A program made the position numbers and the translations under genes. DNA of 64,000 nucleotides. It comes from Cytobacillus purgationiresistens. GTDB taxonomy: Bacteria; Bacillota; Bacilli; Bacillales; Cytobacillaceae. The notes below the pieces were generated by a model. That model worked only from the letters and a program-made list of their open reading frames with translations, was not told the DNA's origin and made no database searches. Below are positions 8,190 to 16,875 of this stretch, in pieces (the stretch's first letter is position 1; each line of letters starts with the position of its first letter). The DNA lies in NCBI RefSeq assembly GCF_030813235.1, contig NZ_JAUSUB010000029.1, forward strand, positions 1-64,000. Reading direction: 5' to 3'.

Positions 8190-9426
8190 TTTACAAGGGT
8201 GGGTTCATCGTATTCGTCAATTAGGGAAGATTGCTTTTCTTCATATTCGTGACCGCAGCGGGATTATTCAATGCGTGCTTGAAGGAGAGTGGGCACAGAA
8301 AAGTTTGAGTTTGGAATCGGTCGTGGCAGTGAAGGGTGAGGTTGTCGCCGCTGAGAAAAGTCCTGGTGGATTTGAGGTAATCGTTCAATCACTGGAAGTG
8401 TTAAATCAGTCTGAGTCGCCGCTGCCATTTGAAGTCAATAAAGATCGATTAAATGTGAATTTAGATACGATGCTTGATCATCGAGTGCTGTCATTGCGCA
8501 ATCAGCAAGAACAAGTGACGTTTAAGGTGCAATCTGTGTTGGCAGGTGCGTTTCGTGACTATTTGACCGGGCAAGGTTTTATGCAAATTTTCACACCGAA
8601 GATTGTTGCGGCAGGTGCGGAGGGAGGAGCGAATGTCTTTTCCATTGAATATTTTGAGCAGAAGGCATATTTGGCTCAGTCCCCACAATTTTATAAGCAA
8701 ATGATGGTTGGTGCTGGATACGAGCGAGTATTTGAAATTGCCCCTGTTTATCGGGCGGAGGAGCATAATACTTCCCGTCATTTGAATGAGTATACTTCGC
8801 TTGATTTGGAAATGGGTTTTATTGCTTCAGAGGAAGAGTTAATGAATTTAGAAGAGGATATGCTGAGGTACATGCTCCAGGCTGTAAGGGTGAATTGCAG
8901 AGAAGAATTGAAAATCATTAAGGTTGAAGTTCCTGAAATTGGTTCAATTCCGCGATTGACAGTAGCTGAAGCACAGCAAATATTGCAGGAGCAATATGGA
9001 AAATCTTCTCCAAAGGGCGATTTAGATCCAGAAGGTGAACGCTTAATTTGTCATTACTTTGAGGAAAAGGAAAACTCTGCTTTCGTTTTTTTGACTCGAT
9101 ATCCTAGAGAAATCCGTCCTATGTACGCTATGCCAGCTGCAGATAATGCTGAGGAAACAGCGTCGTTTGATTTACTTTTCAAAGGGCTTGAGATTACAAC
9201 AGGCGGTCAAAGAATACACAACCATAAGCAGTTAATCGAATCGATCAAAGGACGTGGCATGAATCCTGAAAGCTTTTCAAACTACACAGACGTATTCAAG
9301 TATGGCATGCCGCCGCATGGGGGCTTAGCCATCGGACTCGAACGCCTAACATCCAAACTGCTAGACCAAACCAACGTCAGACTATCATCCGCCTTCCCAA
9401 GAGACCGGCACCGCCTCACACCGTGA
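8113..9426 (+). CDS. aspS2: Archaeal-type (non-discriminating) aspartate--tRNA(Asp/Asn) ligase
   Basis: Class-IIb aminoacyl-tRNA synthetase of 437 residues with an N-terminal OB-fold anticodon domain (INLQGWVHRIRQLGKIAFLH). Motif 2 is VYRAEEHNTSRHLNEYTSLD and motif 3 is GGLAIGLERLTSKLL. Long matches such as FDLLFKGLEITTGGQRIH and the ending FPRDRHRLTP are typical of the archaeal AspRS family, not of bacterial AsnRS or the large bacterial AspRS. Such enzymes often charge tRNA-Asn with Asp for GatCAB amidation. The ATG at 8113 follows AAGGAG at 8099-8103. Control by an upstream T-box fits a tRNA-Asn role. Annotation pipelines may label it AsnS. Confidence 0.85.
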   Translation: MENYQKQSAYRVMCSEVNRCVGQRINLQGWVHRIRQLGKIAFLHIRDRSGIIQCVLEGEWAQKSLSLESVVAVKGEVVAAEKSPGGFEVIVQSLEVLNQSESPLPFEVNKDRLNVNLDTMLDHRVLSLRNQQEQVTFKVQSVLAGAFRDYLTGQGFMQIFTPKIVAAGAEGGANVFSIEYFEQKAYLAQSPQFYKQMMVGAGYERVFEIAPVYRAEEHNTSRHLNEYTSLDLEMGFIASEEELMNLEEDMLRYMLQAVRVNCREELKIIKVEVPEIGSIPRLTVAEAQQILQEQYGKSSPKGDLDPEGERLICHYFEEKENSAFVFLTRYPREIRPMYAMPAADNAEETASFDLLFKGLEITTGGQRIHNHKQLIESIKGRGMNPESFSNYTDVFKYGMPPHGGLAIGLERLTSKLLDQTNVRLSSAFPRDRHRLTP

Positions 9427-9430
9427 CCAA

Positions 9431-9492
9431 TGTCGAAATTTGGCAGTGACAGGCACCGTTTAGTTTGTCGAATTATGGAGGTGACAGGCACC
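9431..9492 (+). repeat. Two direct copies of a 27-base REP-like element
   Basis: Near-identical 27-base units at 9431-9457 and 9466-9492 run from TGTCGAA to GTGACAGGCACC. The same unit recurs at 11977 and as an inverted pair at 38421/38527. Each copy lies beside the 3' end of a gene. Confidence 0.75.
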
Positions 9493-9510
9493 TTCTTAAC
9501 CAGAATATAA

Positions 9511-9544
9511 AAACCAGAAGCGATTAGGAGCTTCTGGTTTTTTT
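9511..9544. terminator. Bidirectional terminator between aspS2 and yfmS
   Basis: A perfect 11-bp stem (AAACCAGAAGC / GCTTCTGGTTT) with an 8-base loop has T-runs on both strands. It separates aspS2 from the convergent chemoreceptor gene. Confidence 0.85.
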
Positions 9545-9549
9545 CTGGT

Positions 9550-10404
9550 TTATTTTAATGTGTAGTCGGCCATTTCTGCCAGGTTTTGCGCGCTTTTGCT
9601 GATTTCTTGGATGGTGGCTGAAAATTCTTGGATGGATGCAGCCTGGGTTTCTGTTAACTGATGGATGCCGGAAAATGCTGTGTTTAATTGGTTCAAGAGA
9701 CTTGCAATCGTTTTTGTAATTTCATCTATTTGTGTTACATTGTCTTTTGAATTTGCAGCCAGCTTTCGGATTTCCTCAGCAACAACTGAAAAGCCTCTTC
9801 CGGATTCGCCAGCTCTTGCAGCTTCAATTGCAGCGTTTAACCCTAGGAGATTACTTTGATCTGAAATGCTTTTTACAACGCTGGAGATTTTTCCGATTTC
9901 TTCTGCACTTGAGCTAACAGCACTCATTTGCTCAGTCATTCCAGTTACATTATCAGCCAATTTCGTTACAGATTTACTGATTTCCTCAATAGTGGCAGCT
10001 GTTTGCTCGGAAACTGCTGATAAGCTTTCTGCTACATCAAATAGTTGATTGGCCTTTTCTAGGCTGGTACCTAAGCCAATTCCGCCAATTACCTTGCCAG
10101 TTTCAACATCATGCAATGGGATTGCACGGGCAATAAGGGGAAATCCAAACAATTCTTTCGGTACAATTGCCACTTTTTCTGAGTTCGTTCGAATGGCCTC
10201 AGTGATGATATCACCTTCTGCTAAAGGATCACCAGGCTGCACATTTAAGGCGAATGTTTCCCCAGGATAGTTAATAATTAATTTTTCCGTATCATAGATT
10301 CCTATTGTAATATCATCTTGGATTAAGCGATTTAAATAGGGGGCTACCTTGAGAAAGGCCTCCATAATATCCGTTTTCTTTTCATCTGAAACCATCATTT
10401 TCAT
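9550..10404 (-). CDS. yfmS: Soluble chemotaxis signal transducer with PAS-like N-terminal domain
   Basis: Cytoplasmic methyl-accepting-chemotaxis-like protein of 284 residues with no membrane segment. Residues about 1-110 form a small sensory domain ([49 protein letters not shown]). The rest is the coiled-coil signalling domain, whose CheA/CheW-contact hairpin region reads [20 protein letters not shown]. Length and architecture match B. subtilis YfmS. The ATG at 10404 follows AAGGAG. It starts 15 bases after yfmT, as in B. subtilis. The same N-terminal domain occurs in the LytTR regulator at 56543. Confidence 0.85.
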   Translation of the reverse strand: MKMMVSDEKKTDIMEAFLKVAPYLNRLIQDDITIGIYDTEKLIINYPGETFALNVQPGDPLAEGDIITEAIRTNSEKVAIVPKELFGFPLIARAIPLHDVETGKVIGGIGLGTSLEKANQLFDVAESLSAVSEQTAATIEEISKSVTKLADNVTGMTEQMSAVSSSAEEIGKISSVVKSISDQSNLLGLNAAIEAARAGESGRGFSVVAEEIRKLAANSKDNVTQIDEITKTIASLLNQLNTAFSGIHQLTETQAASIQEFSATIQEISKSAQNLAEMADYTLK

Positions 10405-10419
10405 GCGCACTCCTTAAAA

Positions 10420-11883
10420 TTAATATGGGAAATTTCGTTGGCCGTAGTTAACAGATATCCATTTCATTGTCGTAAATTCATCCAAGCTCCACTCGCCATT
10501 TAGCCTGCCAAGTCCAGATTGGTTTTCCCCGCCGAATGCAACGATTGGTTCATCATTAATCGTTACATCATTCACATGAATCATGCCAGTATGAATTTTC
10601 TTAGACATTTCAACACCGCGTTCAACATTAGATGTGTGAATAGCTCCGCTTAAGCCAAACTTTGTATTATTTGCGATTGAAATTGCTTCTTCTTCTGTTT
10701 CAAATGGCATAACACAAACAACTGGTCCAAACAGTTCATCCTGTGATGCACTCATTTCAGTTGTAACGTCTGCCAAAATCGTAGGCTCTACCATTCTGCC
10801 TGAGATATTTCCTTTTAAAATTGGCTTTGCTCCTGCTTCAATTCCCTTTTCAACCATTGCCTTAAGCCCTTCAGCTTGGCGGTGATTAATAACCGGACCG
10901 ATTATTGTTTTAGGATCACGAGGATCGCCAACCTTGAGTGAGGCTACTTTTGCTGAGAACTTTTCAACAAACTCAGTGTAGATGGATTTCTGAACAAGAA
11001 TGCGGTTGGCTGACATGCAGATTTGACCTTGGTGAGTAAAGCGGCTGAATGCAGCTGCATTTACGGCATAATCTAAATCTGCGTCTTCCATAATAATGAA
11101 TGCGCTATTTCCTCCAAGCTCAAGCAACGGCTTTTTGAAATTCTTCACAGCTAACTGACCGATGTAGCTGCCGACTTTTGTAGAGCCTGTAAAGGAGATA
11201 ATTCTCGGAATTGGATGTTCAACAAATGAATCGCCAATCTCTTTAATATCAGTTAGAACAACATTAAGTAATCCTTTTGGAACGCCTGCTTCTTCAAAGA
11301 TTTTTCCGATTAACGTTCCGCCTGTAATCATAGAATCTTCATGTGGCTTCAGTACGACACCATTCCCTGCACCAAGTGCCGGAGCAACTGATTTCATTGA
11401 TAGGAAGAAGGGAAAGTTAAATGGACTAATGACACCAACTACACCTGCAGGTATGCGATATAATCGATTCTCTTTATGATCTTCTGTTGAAGGAAGAATC
11501 TTACCTTCCATTCTTAATGGGAAGGTAGCTGCTTCTTTAATCATATTTTTTACTAAGCCGATTTCGAAGGCTGCTTTTAAGCGAGTTCCACCTAGCTCGT
11601 CGATAATGAGTTCAGTAATTTCTTCTTCATGTGCTTCAATATAATGAACGGCTTTCTCAAGGATATCCCGCTTCTTATATGCGTTTACTTTATCCCATTC
11701 TTGTTTCGCATTAGCTGCAGCTTGATACGCTAAATCAATATCAGATGTATTTGCGATCTTCACTTCAACAAGAACATTATCATTATACGGATTTATATCC
11801 TTAAGAACATTACTGCTTTGACCAACTCTCCACTCACCATTAATAAACTGTTTACCAAGACTTTCAAAACTCAAAGTCATCAT
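10420..11883 (-). CDS. yfmT: Aldehyde dehydrogenase, YfmT/benzaldehyde dehydrogenase type
   Basis: NAD(P)-dependent aldehyde dehydrogenase of 487 residues. Key positions are SPFNFP (about 153), the general base E255 in LLELGG, FTGSTKVG in the cofactor region and catalytic C289 in HQGQICMSANRI. Length and the following yfmS gene match the B. subtilis yfmT-yfmS pair; YfmT there has been described as a vanillin/benzaldehyde dehydrogenase. The aromatic substrate is inferred from that similarity. Two ATG codons stand together at the start; either fits the GGGAGG site. Confidence 0.87.
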   Translation of the reverse strand: MMTLSFESLGKQFINGEWRVGQSSNVLKDINPYNDNVLVEVKIANTSDIDLAYQAAANAKQEWDKVNAYKKRDILEKAVHYIEAHEEEITELIIDELGGTRLKAAFEIGLVKNMIKEAATFPLRMEGKILPSTEDHKENRLYRIPAGVVGVISPFNFPFFLSMKSVAPALGAGNGVVLKPHEDSMITGGTLIGKIFEEAGVPKGLLNVVLTDIKEIGDSFVEHPIPRIISFTGSTKVGSYIGQLAVKNFKKPLLELGGNSAFIIMEDADLDYAVNAAAFSRFTHQGQICMSANRILVQKSIYTEFVEKFSAKVASLKVGDPRDPKTIIGPVINHRQAEGLKAMVEKGIEAGAKPILKGNISGRMVEPTILADVTTEMSASQDELFGPVVCVMPFETEEEAISIANNTKFGLSGAIHTSNVERGVEMSKKIHTGMIHVNDVTINDEPIVAFGGENQSGLGRLNGEWSLDEFTTMKWISVNYGQRNFPY

Positions 11884-11976
11884 AAAGCCTCCCTTTCATA
11901 AACAAACTCTTTCAATCCTTCTATCGGCCAAAATACTCAGAATACAAGTGCTGGATTATAGGTATAAATACCCATT

Positions 11977-12003
11977 TGTCGAAATTTGACGGTGACAGGC
12001 ACC
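11977..12003 (+). repeat. Single copy of the 27-base REP-like element
   Basis: This copy runs from TGTCGAAATTTG to GGTGACAGGCACC and lies between the yfmT start and the citR stop. The rest of the 166-base gap shows only a small hairpin (TAGCGAA / TTCGCTA, 12021-12040). Confidence 0.75.
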
Positions 12004-12050
12004 GACATTTTGTAGAATACTAGCGAAGGGAGTTTCGCTATCATTCGCTG

Positions 12051-12929
12051 TTAGATTCGGTAGTTGAGGAGGAATTTCATGAATTCCTTTTGTTTGGAGT
12101 GGTTGTGTTTGATGATAGCGTAGGTGTTTGCTTGGGGGAGGGTGATGGTTGTGCATGGGACTTCCAGGAGCCATCCCTCAAGCAGTTCTCTTCTAACGGT
12201 AGATACCGGGAGGAAGGAGACGCCTAAGCCTTCGATAATGAAGCGTTTGGTAATATGAATCTGCGAAACTTTCATCATCTTCACATTAGGAAACTTATAC
12301 TTAATTTCTCGTGCCAGGGTGTCCCAGTAAACAGGGTGGTTGTCAGTTAAGAGATGATTCTTCGTTATAATTTCTTCCTCATCAAGCGGAGGGGCTGATT
12401 CTGCATCTGCACCATCATGGGGAGCAATGAGTTTCACTTCATCAGTGAACAGCACCTCACACTGAAGGTCGGGATCAGTCGTTGATAAACTGGAAAGTCC
12501 TAGGTCAATTTCTTCATTCAACACCGCTTTTTCAATTTCTGTAGATTCCAGCACTTTAACTGAAACCTCTACATTTGGATGCTCTGTCATATATCTTTTC
12601 AACACAAAAGGAAGTACAGTGTCGGCAATCAATGGTGATATCGCAAGTGACAAGGATGCGGTATAGCCTTGGCTGAAGGATTGTAAATCCTCCTTTCCCT
12701 TTTGATATATTTCCAACAACTGTTCGGCATGGGGGATGTATCTTCTTCCTTCTTCAGTTAATTGAACACGCCTGCCTTTGCGCCCAAACAGCTCGACTCC
12801 AAGTTCTTTTTCAAGGTTATGAATGTGCACAGTTACAGAGGGCTGTGAAATATAGAGTAGCTCGGCTGTTCGCCGGAAATTTCCGCATTTTGCAGCAGTT
12901 AAAAACGTATATAACCAGCTGAATTCCAT
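12051..12929 (-). CDS. citR: LysR-family regulator of the divergent citrate synthase gene
   Basis: LysR-type regulator of 292 residues. The N-terminal winged helix reads FLTAAKCGNFRRTAELLYIS then QPSVTVHIHNLEKELG, and a periplasmic-binding-fold effector domain follows from about residue 90. It is transcribed divergently from a citrate synthase gene, exactly as B. subtilis citR and citA, where CitR represses citA. Sequence similarity and position both support that role. A perfect palindrome at 12945-12963 in the shared promoter region is the likely operator. Confidence 0.85.
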   Translation of the reverse strand: MEFSWLYTFLTAAKCGNFRRTAELLYISQPSVTVHIHNLEKELGVELFGRKGRRVQLTEEGRRYIPHAEQLLEIYQKGKEDLQSFSQGYTASLSLAISPLIADTVLPFVLKRYMTEHPNVEVSVKVLESTEIEKAVLNEEIDLGLSSLSTTDPDLQCEVLFTDEVKLIAPHDGADAESAPPLDEEEIITKNHLLTDNHPVYWDTLAREIKYKFPNVKMMKVSQIHITKRFIIEGLGVSFLPVSTVRRELLEGWLLEVPCTTITLPQANTYAIIKHNHSKQKEFMKFLLNYRI

Positions 12930-12944
12930 CTCAAATATCCCCTT

Positions 12945-12963
12945 TGATTAATATTATTAATCA
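12945..12963. promoter_or_regulatory. Likely CitR operator
   Basis: TGATTAAT and ATTAATCA form a perfect 8-bp inverted repeat with a 3-base centre, in the 112-base region between citR and citA. Its position and symmetry suit a LysR-type binding site. Confidence 0.55.
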
Positions 12964-13041
12964 ATTTGTTTAATAATATTTAATTTTTTAAATCATCTAT
13001 ATTTAATATAATAAAGAAAAATATTGAAAGGGGAAATAAAA

Positions 13042-14127
13042 ATGATTCTACAAGGATTAAAGGGAGTCGTTGCAGCTGAAACTGCAATTGCACATGTAGA
13101 TGGGGAGCAGGGCCAGCTAATTTATAGAGGATATGAAATTGGCGAGGTAACAGCCAATTATAGCTTTGAAGAAGCCGCTTACTTATTATGGTACGGGAAA
13201 TTGACGAATGAAGAAGAAACCCAAAAGCTAAAAGCGGCCTTAAGAAGTGGAAGAGAAATACCTAGCTATCTAGCAGACATGATTGGTCATCTTCCGACAG
13301 AAATGAATATGATGAGTGTTTTACGCACGGTTATTTCTGCAGAAGGTAGACTCGCCTACGGATGGAAGCCTTCCATTGCGGAGGCGATTCGCCTAACTGC
13401 CATGGTGCCGGTTATTATTGCCTTCAGAAAAAGACAACAAGAAGGAAAATCAATCGTCCACCCGAAAGAAGATCTTGATCATGTTGCCAACTATTTGTAT
13501 ATGCTAACGGGAGAAATTCCATCCGCTACCCATGTAAATGCCCTTGAAACCTATATGATTCTTACGATGGAACATGGAATGAATGCGTCCACTTTTTCAG
13601 CAAGAGTAACCGTTTCTACTGAATCTGATTTAGTATCTGCAATTACAGCTGCAATTGGTACAATGAAGGGCCCGCTTCATGGCGGCGCACCTGCTGAAGT
13701 CATTTCACTTCTAGATGAAATAAAGGAAGCAGGGGACGTAGAGACGGTCTTAAGGGATAAATTAAATCGCGGTGAAAAGCTGATGGGATTTGGCCACAGA
13801 ATATATAAAACCATTGATCCCCGTTCTGTTGCACTTAAGTCCAAGCTATTAGCCTTTGCAGGCGAGGACGAGTGGCTGGATCTTTCCATTAAAGTAGAAG
13901 AGGTGGGTATCGAGTTATTAGCGGAGCTAAAGCCGGGAAGATCGCTTTTTACGAATGTTGAATTCTATGCAGCTGCAATTATGAAGGCGATCGATATGGA
14001 TAAGGAACTATTTACATCTACGTTTTCTGCAAGCAGGATGGTGGGGTGGACGGCACATGTCTTGGAGCAGGCGATGAATAATGTCATATTTAGACCCCAA
14101 TCTAAATATACAGGACCATTTAAATAA
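13042..14127 (+). CDS. citA: Citrate synthase, CitA type
   Basis: Citrate synthase condensing oxaloacetate and acetyl-CoA. The 361-residue length fits the short Gram-positive form. Conserved elements are MEHGMNASTFSARV with an active-site histidine, GPLHGGAPAEV, GFGHRIYK with the second histidine and the C-terminal NVEFYAAAI and SRMVGW. The ATG at 13042 follows AAAGGGGA at 13027-13034; an in-frame TTG at 13024 lies before that site. Divergence from a CitR-like gene points to CitA rather than the main enzyme CitZ. Confidence 0.9.
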   Translation: MILQGLKGVVAAETAIAHVDGEQGQLIYRGYEIGEVTANYSFEEAAYLLWYGKLTNEEETQKLKAALRSGREIPSYLADMIGHLPTEMNMMSVLRTVISAEGRLAYGWKPSIAEAIRLTAMVPVIIAFRKRQQEGKSIVHPKEDLDHVANYLYMLTGEIPSATHVNALETYMILTMEHGMNASTFSARVTVSTESDLVSAITAAIGTMKGPLHGGAPAEVISLLDEIKEAGDVETVLRDKLNRGEKLMGFGHRIYKTIDPRSVALKSKLLAFAGEDEWLDLSIKVEEVGIELLAELKPGRSLFTNVEFYAAAIMKAIDMDKELFTSTFSASRMVGWTAHVLEQAMNNVIFRPQSKYTGPFK

Positions 14128-14203
14128 TCTTCCTAAAGCTCACGAATATGTTAAAATAATTTAATAATATATTGAATATTTTGATACTTGTGAGGAGGAT
14201 AAG

Positions 14204-14701
14204 ATGGAAGCATTATTCAGATACAATTGGATGGTAAGGAAAGAATGGTATGAATGGTGTGAAGATATCCCGGAAGAAGAGCTTCTTGCTGAAAGAACAG
14301 GGGGAGTCGGAGGGATTTTACACACGCTGTTTCATATTATCGATGTAGAATGGAGCTGGATTCGCCTTCTGCAGGGCTTGCCGGATTTTCAAGAGAAGTT
14401 TGAGGAATACAATAGTCTGGCCAAAGTTAAAGAGCTGGATGCAAAATTCCATCTGGAAGTGTCAGCCTTTGTTGGCAACTGGAATGATAGCCTGGAACAA
14501 AATCTTCTTTACGATACAACACCAGATGGCAGAGAGGTAATCGACACCTGGGGTGAAATTATGCGGCATGCCATTGTGCATGAAGTTCACCACATTGGCC
14601 AATTATCTGTGTGGGCGCGGGAACTGAATAAAAAACCGATTTCGGCAAACTTTATTGGAAGGGGACTGATTCCTTCTGAACAAGTGCTGACGAATGAGTG
14701 A
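14204..14701 (+). CDS. DinB-family protein
   Basis: Four-helix-bundle protein of the DinB/YfiT-like metalloenzyme family, 165 residues. Likely metal-binding histidines lie in ILHTLFHIIDVEW (about residue 45) and HEVHHIGQLSVWARE (about residue 130). Members include thiol-dependent S-transferases and stress proteins; no specific activity can be assigned. GAGGAGG precedes the ATG. The next small gene overlaps its last eight bases. Confidence 0.8.
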   Translation: MEALFRYNWMVRKEWYEWCEDIPEEELLAERTGGVGGILHTLFHIIDVEWSWIRLLQGLPDFQEKFEEYNSLAKVKELDAKFHLEVSAFVGNWNDSLEQNLLYDTTPDGREVIDTWGEIMRHAIVHEVHHIGQLSVWARELNKKPISANFIGRGLIPSEQVLTNE

Positions 14702-14951
14702 TATGGACAAAAGAAACCGGCTGGATGAAAAGCCCTTCAGCTATAGGTCTACGAAAAGTAGCGAGACACTGCTGCTATATTACCATGAGAAACATATCAA
14801 AACCCTCAAAGGGAAAGAAGCAATGAAGTGTCTAAAAAAACTGGAAAGCGCTGAAAACGAAAAGGAAAGACAACTTATATTAGCTAAAGCTACAGGCAAT
14901 TTCAAAAGAGGTAATGAAAGAGAAAAATACATTGTGCATTGCATGTACTAA
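14694..14951 (+). CDS. Conserved small hypothetical protein
   Basis: An 85-residue charged protein without membrane segments. Its start overlaps the dinB-like stop, suggesting translational coupling; another ATG lies at 14703. The central KTLKGKEAMKCLKKLESAEN and RQLILAKATGNFKRGNER look like a conserved bacillal small protein, but I cannot name a family. The stop codon lies inside the following terminator stem. Confidence 0.6.
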   Translation: MSDMDKRNRLDEKPFSYRSTKSSETLLLYYHEKHIKTLKGKEAMKCLKKLESAENEKERQLILAKATGNFKRGNEREKYIVHCMY

Positions 14952-14968
14952 AGGCAATGCATTTTTTT
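14935..14968 (+). terminator. Intrinsic terminator overlapping the 3' end of the small gene
   Basis: An 8-bp stem (TGCATTGC / GCAATGCA) with an 11-base loop is followed by seven T residues. Confidence 0.75.
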
Positions 14969-14986
14969 ATTGAATATATATCGTAA

Positions 14987-15016
14987 TATAAGATATAATC
15001 GTCTTATAAGATATAA
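14987..15016 (+). promoter_or_regulatory. Paired 12-base direct repeats before the marR-like gene
   Basis: TATAAGATATAA occurs at 14987-14998 and again at 15005-15016, exactly 18 bases apart. TATAAGA and TCTTATA also form an inverted pair (14987-14993, 15002-15008). The site lies immediately before the ribosome binding site of the MarR gene, so it is a likely autoregulatory operator. Confidence 0.5.
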
Positions 15017-15029
15017 AGGAGAGAAATCC

Positions 15030-15446
15030 ATGAAAGAAAGCATTGCATTGATTAACCAGTATTGGACTGACATTTACTTTCATTTGCACTATGCTCATAA
15101 AGATAAAATAACCCACCAGGCAATCCGGATACTTCAGCTCGTTGAAAAGCAAGAACGGATAGGGGTTGGAGAAGTAGCTTCTTATTTAGATGTTTCCCAT
15201 AACACGGCTTCAGAGCATATTAAAAGGTTAATCGAGAAAGATTGTTTATCAAAAGAAAGGGATAAGAAGGATGAAAGGAAAGTAATTCTCCGTCTTACAG
15301 ATGAAGGGAAGCGAATTGTACACAGAAACACGAGTCTTGATGTGAATAAGTTGGAAAAGGTGCTAAGTGATTTAAATGAAGATGAAAAAAAGAATATTCA
15401 GCAGGCAATGCAAATTTTAAGTGAGCATGCAAAGCAATGTACATAA
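15030..15446 (+). CDS. MarR-family transcriptional regulator
   Basis: Winged-helix MarR regulator of 138 residues. The recognition region reads VGEVASYLDVSHNTASEHIK and the wing reads RDKKDERKVILRLTDEGKR. The ATG at 15030 is preceded by AAAGGAGAG at 15015-15023. The following membrane-protein gene overlaps its end by ten bases, so the two are co-translated and the regulator probably controls its own unit through the repeats at 14987-15016. The ligand is unknown. Confidence 0.85.
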   Translation: MKESIALINQYWTDIYFHLHYAHKDKITHQAIRILQLVEKQERIGVGEVASYLDVSHNTASEHIKRLIEKDCLSKERDKKDERKVILRLTDEGKRIVHRNTSLDVNKLEKVLSDLNEDEKKNIQQAMQILSEHAKQCT

Positions 15447-15790
15447 TCGCAAAAATAATTGCTTCCGCTATCGTAATCGCTGCTGTGACAGAGATTGCAA
15501 GACGCTTTCCATCTTATGGAGGGATGATAGCTGCATTGCCATTAGTCAGTTTATTAAGCATGATATGGCTGTACGTTCAAGGGGAACCGTCCACAGTTTT
15601 GAGCAAATTCGCTTTAGGTGTCCTTTGGGGTTTTCCTGCAACGGCGGTTTTATTAATCATTGTATATTTTGCTCTTCAGCATTCTGTTCATTTATTTTTT
15701 TCCATTATCCTTGGAATCGGCGGATGGATGCTATTCATAATCCTTCAAGATATGATTGTCAAATCGGTCAGAACTCTATTTCTAAGCTAA
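15437..15790 (+). CDS. DUF3147-type small membrane protein
   Basis: A 117-residue protein with about four hydrophobic helices (AKIIASAIVIAAVTEIA, AALPLVSLLSMIWLYV, FALGVLWGFPATAVLLIIVY, FFSIILGIGGWMLFIIL). Length, helix pattern and the RFPSYGGMIAALPLVS motif resemble DUF3147 proteins. It overlaps the MarR gene, so it is the likely regulated partner. Its function is not known. Confidence 0.7.
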   Translation: MYIIAKIIASAIVIAAVTEIARRFPSYGGMIAALPLVSLLSMIWLYVQGEPSTVLSKFALGVLWGFPATAVLLIIVYFALQHSVHLFFSIILGIGGWMLFIILQDMIVKSVRTLFLS

Positions 15791-15914
15791 TTTAACAATT
15801 CAGCCTGCTTTTTTTGCTTGAGAAATTGCGTTATAATAAGACATGGAATAAATAGGGCATCAAAGATGCGAGCTTACTTTATTTAAGATCTTTATTTGAA
15901 AGAGAGTGGGACAT

Positions 15915-16634
15915 ATGGGCCGTAAGTGGAATAATATTAAAGACAAGAAGGCGGCTAAGGACGCCAACAATAGCAGGATTTACACGAAGTTTGCACTTGA
16001 GATATATGTTGTTGCAAGACAAGGGGAGCCTGACCCAGAATCAAACCAAGCTTTAAAATTCGTACTTGAACGCGCTAAAACTTATAATGTGCCGAGAAAT
16101 ATCATTGATCGTGCAATTGAAAAGGCGAAAGGCGGAGCCGAAGAAAATTATTCGGAGCTTCGTTATGAAGGTTTCGGACCGAGCGGCTCAATGATTATTG
16201 TTGATGCGCTTACGAATAACGTAAACCGTACGGCATCTAATGTGCGTGCGGCATTTGGTAAAAACGGCGGAAACATGGGCGTTAGCGGATCTGTTTCTTA
16301 TATGTTCGATGCAACAGCTGTGTTTGGCCTTGAAGGTAAAACAGCAGATGAAGTGCTTGAAATCCTTATGGAAGAAGATATCGATGTGCGTGATATTTTA
16401 GAAGAGGATGAGACAGTCATTGTTTATGCTGAGCCTGAACAATTCCATGCCGTCCAAGAAGCACTTAAAGGAGCGGGAGTTGAAAGCTTTACTGTAGCTG
16501 AACAAACCATGCTTCCACAAACGGAAGTAGCATTAGATGATGAAGGAATAGCACAATTCGATAAATTAATCGATGCATTGGAAGATTTGGAAGATGTACA
16601 GCGTGTTTACCATAATGTTGATTTTGGTGAATAA
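15915..16634 (+). CDS. yeeN: YebC/PmpR-family protein, YeeN type
   Basis: YebC/TACO1-family protein of 239 residues; family members act as translation factors relieving stalled ribosomes or as transcription regulators. The start [20 protein letters not shown] is that of B. subtilis YeeN, not the paralogue YrbC, which begins MAGHSKW. Conserved [20 protein letters not shown] and [14 protein letters not shown] are present. The ATG at 15915 lies after AGAGAGTGGG; an in-frame GTG at 15906 overlaps that site. Confidence 0.88.
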   Translation: MGRKWNNIKDKKAAKDANNSRIYTKFALEIYVVARQGEPDPESNQALKFVLERAKTYNVPRNIIDRAIEKAKGGAEENYSELRYEGFGPSGSMIIVDALTNNVNRTASNVRAAFGKNGGNMGVSGSVSYMFDATAVFGLEGKTADEVLEILMEEDIDVRDILEEDETVIVYAEPEQFHAVQEALKGAGVESFTVAEQTMLPQTEVALDDEGIAQFDKLIDALEDLEDVQRVYHNVDFGE

Positions 16635-16645
16635 CAACAAACCCG

Positions 16646-16679
16646 GAAGGCAGATCTGAAATAGGTCTGCTTCTTCTTA
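16646..16679 (+). terminator. Probable terminator after yeeN
   Basis: An 8-bp stem (AGGCAGAT / GTCTGCTT, two wobbles) is followed by CTTCTTAT. The tail is only moderately T-rich. Confidence 0.45.
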
Positions 16680-16713
16680 TATGTTAATGAATACCTTTAG
16701 GGAGGTGATGGAT

Positions 16714-16862
16714 ATGGCAAGTAAGTTCAAGTCACATTCTGCAGCGTCTCATGCAAAGCCTAATATCGAACAGGCGATACTTTGTATGAGGTAGACATTT
16801 ATTTTAAAAAATCGCCGAATCCGATATTCATGGCTTTGCACCTTATTGAATTAAAAAAATAA
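16714..16862 (+). pseudogene. Frameshifted small gene before the CD3324-like gene
   Basis: An excellent ribosome site (GGGAGGTGATGG) precedes ATG 16714, which opens MASKFKSHSAASHAKPNIEQ and then hits a stop at 16792. One frame over, from 16776, a coherent tail reads DTLYEVDIYFKKSPNPIFMA and ends IELKK at 16862, 13 bases before the next gene. One base missing near 16772-16776 explains both halves. The intact product would have about 49 residues. I do not recognise the family. Confidence 0.5.
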
Positions 16863-16875
16863 GGAGCGAGCAGAA

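Noticed and set aside
8491-8781. Minus-strand ORF of 96 codons inside the AspRS gene, one example of many opposite-strand frames over 60 codons
   Set aside because: These frames shadow clear genes with intact family motifs and lack ribosome sites.
12021-12040. Hairpin TAGCGAA/TTCGCTA as a terminator for citR
   Set aside because: There is no T-run on the minus strand after the stem.
15421-15795. ORF of 124 codons overlapping the DUF3147-type gene in another frame
   Set aside because: The overlapping frame encodes a regular four-helix membrane protein with translational coupling to marR, whereas this frame is low in structure and has no start site.
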